Below, one piece after another: positions 1 to 11,343 of a stretch of 44,582 bases of DNA. The translations under genes were made by a program, and so were the position numbers. Below the pieces are notes generated by a model. That model searched no databases. It was not told where the DNA came from and worked only from the letters and a program-made list of their open reading frames with translations. Each line of letters begins with the position of its first letter. The first letter of the stretch is position 1. The stretch comes from Priapulus caudatus (taxonomy: Eukaryota; Priapulida; Priapulimorpha; Priapulimorphida; Priapulidae): positions 39,967-84,548 of the forward strand of contig NW_014578193.1 of NCBI RefSeq assembly GCF_000485595.1, read 5' to 3'.

Positions 1-52
<52 letters not shown>

Positions 53-73
53 CTAGATAGCTAGATAGATAGG
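1..73. repeat. (ATAG)n microsatellite in chitinase intron
   Basis: Tetranucleotide ATAG/GATA repeats run from the window edge to about 73 with a few substitutions. They end 36 bases before a splice acceptor, so they lie in the intron upstream of the first visible chitinase exon. Confidence 0.95.
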
Positions 74-109
74 CAGATGGATAGATATACATTCTTCTAT
101 CTCTTGCAG

Positions 110-2517
<2,408 letters not shown>

Positions 2518-2775
2518 GGAGGGAGGGAGTGATGCTTGGCTGGCTTTGCTATTACTAACAACGGGATTACGTAGAGTCGCTATTCTCGCAAGATCCATAG
2601 CCACTCGAGTTCTCGATTCTTGGACGCCTATATGTAGACGCAGTAATATCGCGCAACTTTTTCGAGTTTAAGTTAGATAAGTCTAGTTCGTGCGCCTTAA
2701 TAGATAATATGTTTTGCTAACTTTGTGTGCCATTCTGTCTCCTCAAATACAATAAAGATAATGGTCGGGATCGCT
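2518..2775 (+). other. Chitinase 3' UTR
   Basis: Non-coding sequence after the stop, running to just past the AATAAA signal. The cleavage site itself cannot be placed exactly. Confidence 0.6.
2751..2756 (+). terminator. Poly(A) signal AATAAA
   Basis: Canonical AATAAA, 234 bases after the chitinase stop codon and the first one downstream on this strand. Confidence 0.75.
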
Positions 2776-4127
2776 GCAGACATTTTGGTAAACTCTAGGT
2801 AACGTAACTTTTCCGCAATAATCTCGGAATATATATGCATGGCATGAGATTAGAAAACCTTTATCATTACACTATAATTGAAATTGTATTTTTTAAACAT
2901 AAAATGGCGGAACAATAGTCGTAAATTTTTGTCCGATGATAGCAAGACTGATGATAGGGATGAAAATATATTGTAGCATCGTCTCTGCAAGAGCCACCAA
3001 ATTATTGAGTTATTAACGTTTATTTGGCGATCAACGACCGTGATCCAATACCAACGACCGTCTGACCGATCCAATAATCATTGAAATTCGTTTTTAAGTC
3101 GCGGTAGTGATAATTTAGATTATGAATTCTCCAGTGAAAATCGCGTCGTTGTAAACTTTTATTAATCGTAAATTGCACACTATTCTGCATCACAGCATGA
3201 TTAAAATTTAATACCTCAACAATTTCCAATGTTTGAGTAAATGCTTACGGTATAAAAAATCATGTAGTGCTTTTCGGGGAAAAACAGCTATCTTAATTTT
3301 TATTCACTTAATAAACTTATATTGCGCTTATGCTCATACTATCTGATTTCTGGCTTCGGTATCTCTAAAGGGCTGGAGCTGTCCAGCGTTGTTGTACTTG
3401 GTAAATTACTCGACGTCGAACGCTCGAAAAAAGAACGCTCAAAACGCCTGACCCTTAACTAGGAGCTCTTTCAATCCAGAAGAGCAAATAAGAAGAATTG
3501 CATGCATCTACGCATGCATTCACGCACGTAGGCACGCAAACGCACGACAAAACACGCTTTACTCCACGCCCGTAGGTCGGATAACGACGTTGCCCATACC
3601 ATAATTTTCCAGCTTAAAATACTCTATGAATATTTTAGCGGTAATAACGAAAATGATGAGTTTCTGCTTATAGTACAGTGAGATTGTATTACTAAATATG
3701 ATGGAAATTGCGATGACAAAATGTGGAATTTGCAACAGATTGGCGTCATATCGACAAAACGCGACACAATACTCACGATTTCTTACAGTTCGTTAATTCA
3801 CAATCGCGTCGATAAAGATCGTACGCAGATATAATCACCTTAGCTGCGCGGCGAATGATCTTATAATTACAACATGGTCACACAATTACGATACTAAAAA
3901 TAACGAAAGGGAAATTATGAATCTCTGGTCAGCTGCTGTGCTATGAATCACTGCATGACTTCGCCATTGACCGATCATCATTAGAAATGCGACTCCTTAC
4001 CATGTAACGTCGGCCATCTTACTTGCAATCTAGTGCATTACTAAATGTCTGCAATAAACAAAGCAATGCTTGTTGTTTGCGTTAAAACAAGGAATTTTTT
4101 TAAAAATTACACTCGATTTCAGTTTAG
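2776..4127. other. Intergenic stretch, AT-rich
   Basis: No gene or RNA recognised. A small local duplication at about 3029-3080 repeats CAACGACCGT and GATCCAATA twice. An alternating CATGCA/CACGCA patch lies at 3500-3545. Confidence 0.6.
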
Positions 4128-4385
4128 AATGCAGTTGGACACTGCATCAGACACAGAGATGAAATTGTGAATAAGCTTATCCTCTGGCAACCAACTGAAG
4201 GCAAAACCAATAGAGGCAGGAGAAAAATTACCTATGTGGATAACTTGATGGAAGACACTGGAATGCAAGTGGTACAGGAGTTGAGGACCATTATGGAAGA
4301 TCGAGACGAATGGAGAAAGCGTCTTGAAGCTATGGGGCGTCCGGAAGGACGACCTAGTTGCGTAGTTGAGTTGAGTTCAGTTTAG
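4128..4385 (+). pseudogene. Non-LTR retrotransposon ORF2 C-terminal remnant
   Basis: After a TAG at 4125 the frame reads VGHCIRHRDEIVNKLILWQP, then TEGKTNRGRRKITYVDNLME, and ends DEWRKRLEAMGRPEGRPSCVVELSSV before TAG. The pattern GHCxRH...LILWxPxxGKxxRGRRxxxYxDxLxxDTG...MEDRDEWRxR is the typical tail of LINE reverse-transcriptase polyproteins of the kind often annotated as craniofacial development protein 2-like. Only about 85 residues remain; the endonuclease and polymerase domains are absent, so this is a 5'-truncated or decayed dead copy. No poly(A) tail or target-site duplication was identified. Confidence 0.8.
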
Positions 4386-4664
4386 CTGTCGTGGTTTTAC
4401 GTTTCAGTAAAATAGTAGTATATTTCCGCTCTTTGCATATTATATTTTCGTAGCTGTTCCTCCACATCTTGTCGTACTGGAAAATGCACCTCTTGACATA
4501 ATCTCTAGCATAATCAATTGTTGCTTCAATACAGCAATATGATATATGTCATCACGTTAGTAAAAATATGACACCAATGTGAAATAAATGGTTTACCTAC
4601 CCAATCACCAAATTAATACACGTGCACGCACGCACGCATATATGAACAATCAAGTATGTATATA

Positions 4665-4826
4665 CACAGAGAAAGAGAGAGAGGAAGATGGAAAAGGAGA
4701 AAGAGGAAGATAAAGAAAGATAACGAAAGAGATAGAGAATATAAAACACGCGAAAACGAGAGTGGGAGAGAAAGAGAGAGATAGAGTGAAAGATAAAGAG
4801 CGAGAGAGCGCGAGAGCGCGCGCGAT
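4665..4826. repeat. GA-rich low-complexity tract
   Basis: Purine-rich GAGA/AAGA sequence on the + strand with strong strand asymmetry, ending in GCGCGAGAGCGCGCGCG. Confidence 0.85.
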
Positions 4827-5006
4827 GGAGAGCAAATTTTCAGTATATTATGCATTTTCATATACATAGGAGACAGACACAATAGGTCAATACGGCATTA
4901 CGATATTATTGCATATCTCAATCTGCCCGCGTTTACTTCCTTCTAGGCGCCTTGATGTGTATTAGCGGCGTCAGTACCATTAATTGCGTAGATAGGATAT
5001 ATGTAT

Positions 5007-5007
5007 T

Positions 5008-5045
<38 letters not shown>

Positions 5046-5060
5046 TATATATATATATAC
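5007..5060. repeat. (TA)n microsatellite
   Basis: Alternating TA run with one GATA interruption, about 120 bases beyond the receptor stop codon. Confidence 0.93.
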
Positions 5061-5176
5061 ATCAGTACCTCTCTACGAACGTACGAGCGAGAGAGCGCCC
5101 GCTGATGATTCATCATGACATATCGTCGCGACTCTCGCCCCCGTCTGCGCTCTCTCAGGCGCCATCCTCACCATCT

Positions 5177-6817
5177 TCACCATCTCACATCGCTCATCGG
5201 CGCGTCTGCTTTCGTCACTGGCAATGAGTTGCTATTCGACGGCGTGCGCAGCGTCAGCGGCTCGTCTCTGTGGCTCGGTATCGACAGCCGCGCCGCCTCC
5301 GCGCTACCTGACGGCGAATAGCGAGCGCGCACCAGCGCCCCGCAGCGAAGGATTCTCTTGAATGCGTATCGATAGTCCTTGGAGAACATCGCGTAGATCG
5401 CTGGGTTGAGCGCGCTGTTGCAGTAGCCGAGCCAGAAGCAGACGGAGAAGACGACGGGGGGCGTGCAGTGCTCGCAGAACGCTCCGATGAAGTAGATCGT
5501 GAAGAACGGAAGCCAGCAGAGGATGAAGACGCCGACGATGACCGCCAGCGTTTTTGCCGCTTTCATCTCGCGCGTAAACTTTCGAAACTCCTTGCGTATC
5601 CGGATGAGGCGTTGCGCGCGATTGTCGTGCCGCGCTCCGTGCAGTATGTCGCCGACGTCGTCGGCGTCGAGGCTATCTCCGCTCGTCGCCGCCAGGAGGC
5701 GCCTGCCGTTCGATCCCTGTGGCGGCGACGACCCGCCGTGTCGTCGCACTCGGTCGTTTCCGTTCGCCTGCACGGAGACAGCCGACGACCGGCGACTCTC
5801 GGGCGACGGTGGCGCCATGAAGGCATCGCCGAGTGTCGTCGCCGACGGCGATTTCGTCGCCTTGCAGTGCGGGTCGTCGGCGGGAAGAACGAGCGAGTCG
5901 GCGGCGTCCTGCGAGCTCTGTCGTCGGTAGGGGCTCGTGTTGCCTCCGCCGCGGTGAATACGCAGCACGGTGTTGGTGGCGCCACCACCGGCGACTTCCT
6001 TAAAGCCACGCTTCATCGCCTTCGAGCTGCGCGTCGCGGCGACGTAGATGCGCCAGTAGAAGAAGCACATGACGCTGCAGGGAATGTAGAAGGAGCCGAG
6101 CGCCGAGTAGATGCGATAGCCGCGATCCTTGATCAGCTCGCACTGCTGGCCGACGACACACGGTCGCTCGACGGCGATCAACGTCGGCGCGGCGCTCGTT
6201 GGCAGCGTCCAGTTAGCGTCCAGTTCGCTCGGCGTGAGGTTGCGCGAGCCGCCGTCGGCGGCGCCACCGTCGGCGGCCATCTTGTCGATAAACGGCTGCC
6301 GGTCTTCGTTCCAGCCGAGCAGCGGCGGGATGCAGATAAGGAAGGCGCTGATCCACACAGCGACGATGAGCAGCTTACCGCGCGACGACGACATGTACGT
6401 CGGGTAGCCGATCGGCTTCGTGATGGCGAGGTAGCGATCGAGACTGATCGCGCACAGATTGATGATCGACGCCGTGCAGAGCAGCACGTCGATGGCGAGC
6501 CACAGTCGACACCAGACGTTGCCGAACACCCACACCTCGAGCACCTCGAGCGTGAGCGAGTACGGCAGCACGGCAACGCCCATCAGCAGGTCGGCGACGG
6601 CCAGCGACACGATGAAGCGGTTCGTCACCGTGTGCAGCTTCTTCGTGACGATGACGGCGGCGATGACGAGCGCGTTGCCGGCGACGATGATGCCGTCGAT
6701 GGCGATCAGCGCCGCCAGCGACAGCGCCGCGCGCGTAGAGCCGGCGACGCTGGCGACCGTCTCGCAGGCGGGCACCGCCGTCGCGTTGGCGACAGCTGCG
6801 AAGCTACTCTGATTCAT
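5177..6817 (-). CDS. Octopamine receptor, alpha-adrenergic-like (OAMB type), single exon
   Basis: A class A amine GPCR of 546 residues, complete in one exon. Seven hydrophobic segments are visible: TM1 with GN at 47-48, TM2 with LAVAD at 72-76, TM3 with the amine-binding Asp110 and DRY 127-129, TM4 with Trp155, TM5 SALGSFYIP 238-246 with Ser238 and Ser242, TM6 CWLPFF 434-439, TM7 NPAIY 471-475. Helix 8 reads DYRYAFKRILRC with a likely palmitoylated Cys492. Cys103 can pair with Cys220 or Cys226. Sequons lie at Asn2, Asn11, Asn193 and Asn202. GSFYIP...FFYWRIY, KAAKTLA and FWLGYCNSALNP match my recollection of insect OAMB-type receptors best; alpha-1 adrenergic or tyramine receptors are alternatives. 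OAMB receptors couple to calcium and sometimes cAMP. Loop 3 is about 150 residues, low-complexity and Ser/Arg-rich; ECL2 is long with a duplicated AADGG. The CDS is much more GC-rich than its surroundings. Confidence 0.88.
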   Translation of the reverse strand: MNQSSFAAVANATAVPACETVASVAGSTRAALSLAALIAIDGIIVAGNALVIAAVIVTKKLHTVTNRFIVSLAVADLLMGVAVLPYSLTLEVLEVWVFGNVWCRLWLAIDVLLCTASIINLCAISLDRYLAITKPIGYPTYMSSSRGKLLIVAVWISAFLICIPPLLGWNEDRQPFIDKMAADGGAADGGSRNLTPSELDANWTLPTSAAPTLIAVERPCVVGQQCELIKDRGYRIYSALGSFYIPCSVMCFFYWRIYVAATRSSKAMKRGFKEVAGGGATNTVLRIHRGGGNTSPYRRQSSQDAADSLVLPADDPHCKATKSPSATTLGDAFMAPPSPESRRSSAVSVQANGNDRVRRHGGSSPPQGSNGRRLLAATSGDSLDADDVGDILHGARHDNRAQRLIRIRKEFRKFTREMKAAKTLAVIVGVFILCWLPFFTIYFIGAFCEHCTPPVVFSVCFWLGYCNSALNPAIYAMFSKDYRYAFKRILRCGALVRARYSPSGSAEAARLSIPSHRDEPLTLRTPSNSNSLPVTKADAPMSDVRW

Positions 6818-6828
6818 CTCGGCAGCAT
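6814..6828 (-). promoter_or_regulatory. Minimal uORF overlapping the receptor start codon
   Basis: Eleven bases upstream of the receptor ATG, another ATG opens the 4-codon frame ATG CTG CCG AGA TGA, whose stop overlaps the receptor start (ATGA). Both ATGs have a purine at -3. If it is transcribed, ribosomes would have to leak past it or reinitiate. Confidence 0.4.
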
Positions 6829-7698
6829 CGCGGTGCGTCGACTGTGCTGCGACGTGAAGTTCGCAGGCTCACAGAAACAACGCGATCGGGTTAGCGTGGA
6901 GAAGGGTTGCTCCGTGAGTGTAGATGCGCGCGCGTGCTTGCACATGTCCCCTCCCCCGCAGCAGCTGCCGTTAACCTCACACGCAACAATTATCGCAACA
7001 CTCTCGCCACATGCATGTTGAACGAAGCAGGCCGAGTTATCGGATCGGTCATAGAACCTTTGCGGCCACTATCCATCACGGTATTCATGTTATATCATTA
7101 TACATAAATGCCGGTAGTCACGTGGAGCAATTTCCTGTCGGGACGCACGGAAGAGCCTCGCTTGCCGTAGCGCAGTGTGACGAGCCATGTATGTATGTGC
7201 CGTCACATTTCGACAGGCTCGCGTATTGAAGGCGCACGTAGAGCGTCTGCGCTCGAGATGTGCGACGACTCCGCACAAAATCACAGACGTGCGTGTCCCT
7301 GTTATAAGCGGATATATTCGCGGGAGGTAACGTCTCCCGCTTCGCTGTTTCCCGCGCTTACTGATCGCTGTGTTGGCGGCAGTGGCGACGGGATTTTTCA
7401 CCTGCGCAGGGCTTCACTGAAGGTCACGCATGTCACGGTTTTCCCTGATGTGCTGTGTGTTGGAGGCCGCTAGCCTCTATCCTGCAACAAACAGCCAGCC
7501 TACATTCAGCAGTTTCATGTGCGAATACAAATAATAGTTTTCCAACGTTGTCGTTGCACCGATAAGACGTTGTTTAACATCGTTATATAAACAGAGATGT
7601 CGGCGAAGCATTCGAAGTGGTTTATAACGCTATACATAAAATAGCGCTCCCGCCATGTATATATAACTGCTATATATAGAACTGCTATACATATATAT
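6829..7698. other. Receptor 5' flank and intergenic DNA
   Basis: Probably includes the receptor 5' UTR and promoter. No splice acceptor, TATA box or initiator could be assigned. GC content falls off from the receptor outward. No gene recognised. Confidence 0.5.
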
Positions 7699-7738
7699 CA
7701 GGAGTAGATAATAGGGAATTCCCTATTATCTACTCCTG
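7699..7738. mobile_element. CAGGAG hairpin MITE, copy 2 (40 bp perfect palindrome)
   Basis: A 40-bp element that is a perfect palindrome: arm CAGGAGTAGATAATAGGGAA and its exact reverse complement, centred on an EcoRI-like GGAATTCC. It is inserted in an ATAT run, so perfect pairing extends to 7691-7746 (56 bp). The target duplication is ambiguous in this AT repeat (8 bp ATATATAT on each side). Confidence 0.88.
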
Positions 7739-7746
7739 ATATATAT

Positions 7747-8817
7747 TACATAGAAAGGTCCGTTATAAGTCAACTATACTGACACGCCTGTTATGCTCCA
7801 TTTAGAGAAAAAAATGCATTGAATCAAACTATTCAGTGAAAATTACTCAGAACCGCGGAGATAAAATATCGGACGTGTATCGGTCATGGTTTATGTCACG
7901 TGGATTACCACAGGCCAATTACACGAATCCATGTGGCATGACTACATAAACGGTTATGAGCGCATTCGCCAAATGTGGATGAATAGGGTATACCGACTAG
8001 ATGACAACCAGACATATGCCTATTCATCAGGCAAGGAGACCTTAATATATATCATAAAGTGTTATATTCCGTGTTCAACATTGCTGCTTGTACATCGTGA
8101 CAAATTCTAATCAGCCTATAATTAAGCAAAGTACTCACGCACCATATGGAGCACCTATACAAAGATGCGTCCCATGGACGAACGCAAGGCACTCATGCAC
8201 ATTTATTGTTACACGTACATACGGCGGCACGCATGCATATCCACGCACGCACGCGCACACGCACGCACACTTGCGTATCCATGCGCGCACATGCACGCAA
8301 CGAACGTGCACGAGCGACTCATTTCGCTAATTACCTCCGTAGACACACCTGGAAATTTACCAGGTGAAGTCAACACCTATGTATGGATACGCACGTATGA
8401 ATGCACACGTTCAATAATTCACGAGGCAATTCTGTGTAATAATCCGCGTAGATGACACGTCGACACGTTGTGCTGCGACACATACATTCGACCCGGCAGA
8501 GCAATATCAATAGTGATTTGTCCTATAACCGTTCGAACTTGTCTGCACGCCAAATGACCGTCCGAAACAGACTTATTCAGGCATAGTTTAACGTCAATAC
8601 ATGCTATCGAAGTGGTTGTGAGAAAATATTGATTTAAATGTTTAATTTTATTCGTTAGTATTATAGTTATGTCATTTGATTCTGATTCGGTTATCAGTTT
8701 ATCATTTAGTTATTACCTTATTATTACAACCTAATTATTCAGGCACCCGGGCCATCTAGTGAATGCGAATTTTTCTTGTTGAAACACGCGTAAACGACTG
8801 TTATCTAAGAATTATAT
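7747..8817. other. Intergenic DNA with a CACG-rich patch
   Basis: No gene recognised. 8195-8320 is an alternating purine-pyrimidine patch (CGCACGCA/CACACG), part of the widespread CA/CG simple sequence in this window. Confidence 0.5.
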
Positions 8818-8892
8818 CAGGAGTGAATAATAATAGATTTTATTATTCATATATCTATATCTAATCATAATATCTATTATTATTCACTCCTG
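8818..8892. mobile_element. CAGGAG hairpin MITE, copy 3 (75 bp)
   Basis: Arms CAGGAGTGAATAATAATAGA and the reverse complement of CAGGAGTGAATAATAATAG around an AT-rich core. Flanks are ATTATAT (8811-8817) and ATTACAT (8893-8899), a 7-bp direct repeat with one mismatch. Confidence 0.88.
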
Positions 8893-8899
8893 ATTACAT

Positions 8900-9905
8900 G
8901 AGCTCGGTTTTACTCTACAACCTTCTTCGGAAACGCGTTTTAGTTTATGCTTTTGCTTCCGTCGAGAAAAACCTCGAGGTCGTTTCACAGTCGGAGCAGA
9001 CATTGTCTGAAGACGTTCGGAAACGCATTGGTTCCTGTGATCGTCTGCAAATGAACCGGGAGCCGCTATGGCGCTCACGAAAGAAATTCGACATGACAAC
9101 TTGGCTGTTTATTACTTTTGATGACTCTGTTATCGACGCGCGACCGATGATTATGGCCGCTTTGACGCGGCGGCGTGGTCGCTAATCTCCCGAGAGCGCG
9201 CTCACGTCCGCCTCCGACACGCATTTACCACACTACCGGAAAGCCAAAGCGATATCGCGGCGTTTAGATTAGAGAGGCGCCGCCGAGAATTCCCAGCCGA
9301 CAGTCGGACCAGCGTCTACAACGTCAATATAATTAGTGCGTTGGTATAAATGATAATATACTATACGTGCGGGGTAACGAACTCGGTTGTACCTGTGGTG
9401 TCCGCTGCTCTGGTGCAATGTGAGAGAAACACGGGGTGTAACTATAAGCCGAGAATGATAGATATTTAGAATATAGTAGATTTATATTAGATGTTAGGCT
9501 TACACGTCACTTATAACATTCATTATATGATCTCATGCAGGGATTTTCTATGTATTCACTATTTGCCTTGTATAGGGGTAACCGACCCAACACTTTTGAA
9601 GAGACAATCTCACTCTCAAGTTATGCAATTTCTTCCGTCCATCCATGTACTGAGTGTACTTAAATCAGAGGTGCCTATGTATTAGTACAGTTCTGGTATG
9701 CACGGAATTTCTCAAACTGAATATCAGCGAACATCATTTCGTACGCAAACAATTGAGCACCTGAGCATTACCAATCGAACATGAAAAGATTTTAACAGTA
9801 GCTCTAATATTATAATTAAAAGCTGCACGGTGCCAAAAAAAGTTATGGCAGACATCTGAGGTAGCTGGCATCTGACAACCTCTTAGAGACATATCTCGTG
9901 CTTAC
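8900..9905. other. Intergenic DNA
   Basis: Mixed-composition sequence without a recognisable gene, RNA or repeat. Confidence 0.5.
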
Positions 9906-10129
9906 ATTTCGTGAGGATTTCCTTAATCCTTTGTAAGAATGCGTAAGTTAGAAGACAAAGGATCAGTCTCCTCTCTTGCTCCTCCTCGTGGCTCGAGATG
10001 CAGCTGTCGTAATCAACGAAGCGCGGCAGAGGATTCGTAATTATATTTCCGGCTTGTCTGTCGCGCAAGACGCCCAGAGGGCAATGATGATGACGCAGGG
10101 CGTAGGTCAGTTGCATGTGGGACCATTCC
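9906..10129 (-). other. Possible coding exon, unidentified
   Basis: On the - strand a 224-nt open stretch is bounded by GCTGCAG at 10136-10130 and a good donor GTAAGC at 9905-9900. The frame reads EWSHMQLTYALRHHHCPLGV, LRDRQAGNIITNPLPRFVDY, DSCISSHEEEQERR. The + strand is also open here (RQRIRNYISGLSVAQDAQRA), and the upstream side on the - strand is simple repeat, so strand and reality are uncertain. I do not recognise the protein. Confidence 0.2.
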
Positions 10130-10148
10130 CTGCAGCTTCTGATAGCTC

Positions 10149-10735
10149 ATCCGCCCGTCCGTGTGTCCGTCCGTTTATTCATTCATCCACCTACCCAATC
10201 CATCCATCCATCCATCCATTCTTCCATTCATCTATCCATCCATCCATCCATCCGTCAGTTCGTCCGTCCGTCCGTTCGTCCGTCCGTCCGTCCGTCCGCC
10301 CGTCCGTCCGTCCGTCCGTCCGTCCGTCCGTCCGTCCGTCCGTCCGTCCGTCCGTCCATACATTCCCATCCTCCATGCGCATCCAATCATCCATCCTCCA
10401 TCGCATCCATCCATCCATCCAACTCCATCCACATCCATCCATCCATCACACTCCATCATGCATCCACTCCATCCATCACCATCTCATCCATGCATCATCC
10501 CTACATCAACATCTACAATCCATCTCTATCCATCATCTCGCATCATCATTCCATCCATGGGCCATACACAATCCATCCATCACCAATCCATCCACATCCA
10601 TCCTACCATCACACCATCACAATCCATTCCATCCACACCCTACATAACATACATTCAATCCTATCTAATCCATTCATCCGGCCAGCCAGCCAGCCAACCA
10701 ACCATACATCCTTCCTTCCATTCATCCATACAGTG
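10149..10735. repeat. (CATC)n/(CCGT)n tetranucleotide microsatellite, ~590 bp
   Basis: Blocks of CATC, then a clean (CCGT)n core at about 10256-10358, then degenerate CATC/CATCAC to about 10735. The open frames through it (poly-SVRP, HPSI) are repeat artefacts. Confidence 0.95.
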
Positions 10736-10896
10736 GCATCTTCAAAGAACTATAGGAGGCAATGCGCTCCAGAACATTATCATAATTACATGCTTTCATT
10801 GTATGTACTTTGTTCAGTCTCAAACGATGAACCACGTATATCAATTACGCATGCTCGTATGCATATTTACGATCACGAAAAAACTGTCCACTACTT

Positions 10897-10897
<1 letters not shown>

Positions 10898-10953
<56 letters not shown>

Positions 10954-10979
10954 CTCTCTCTCTCTTATCTCTCTCTTTT

Positions 10980-11010
<31 letters not shown>
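10898..11010. repeat. (CT)n(CA)n microsatellite
   Basis: About 95 bases of CT with few interruptions followed by 15 of CA, directly abutting the 168-bp tandem duplication. Confidence 0.95.
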
Positions 11011-11343
11011 AACCAATTTCAGCTAATGTCATCTGATAGAATTATAACCACATTTACATATATAGGCTACATGCTTGCATTGACGTGCTTCCTGCTCCGC
11101 ATATGTTCATATATCATTGTTGAAGCCTAATAAATCCCATTATATTTCTCGTGACAAGCAATATTTTCGTTAGTGACAAACCAATTTCAGCTAATGTCAT
11201 CTGATAGAATTATAACCACATTTACATATATAGGCTACATGCTTGCATTGACGTGCTTCCTGCTCCGCATATGTTCATATATCATTGTTGAAGCCTAATA
11301 AATCCCATTATATTCTCGTGACAAGCAATATTTTCGTTAGTGA
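11010..11343. repeat. 168-bp tandem duplication
   Basis: The segment starting AACCAATTTCAGCTAATGTC is present twice head to tail (11011 and 11179) with one 1-bp difference seen. The copy of block A at 19531 contains only the latter part of this unit, once. Confidence 0.9.

Larger units (their letters stand above)
4386..5176. other. Intergenic stretch with GA-rich and (TA)n tracts
   Basis: Lies between the LINE remnant and the 3' end of the receptor gene, and so holds the receptor 3' UTR on the - strand. No clear AATAAA was picked out on that strand. Confidence 0.5.

Noticed and set aside
5468-7021. 517-codon + strand frame opposite the receptor gene
   Set aside because: It is antisense to the GPCR; the GC-rich third codon positions keep the opposite strand open. 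Its product is Arg/Asp-rich without any domain, while the - strand shows all GPCR motifs.
9976-11036. Long frames rich in HPSI, SVRP and SLSL
   Set aside because: They translate the CATC/CCGT and CT microsatellites.
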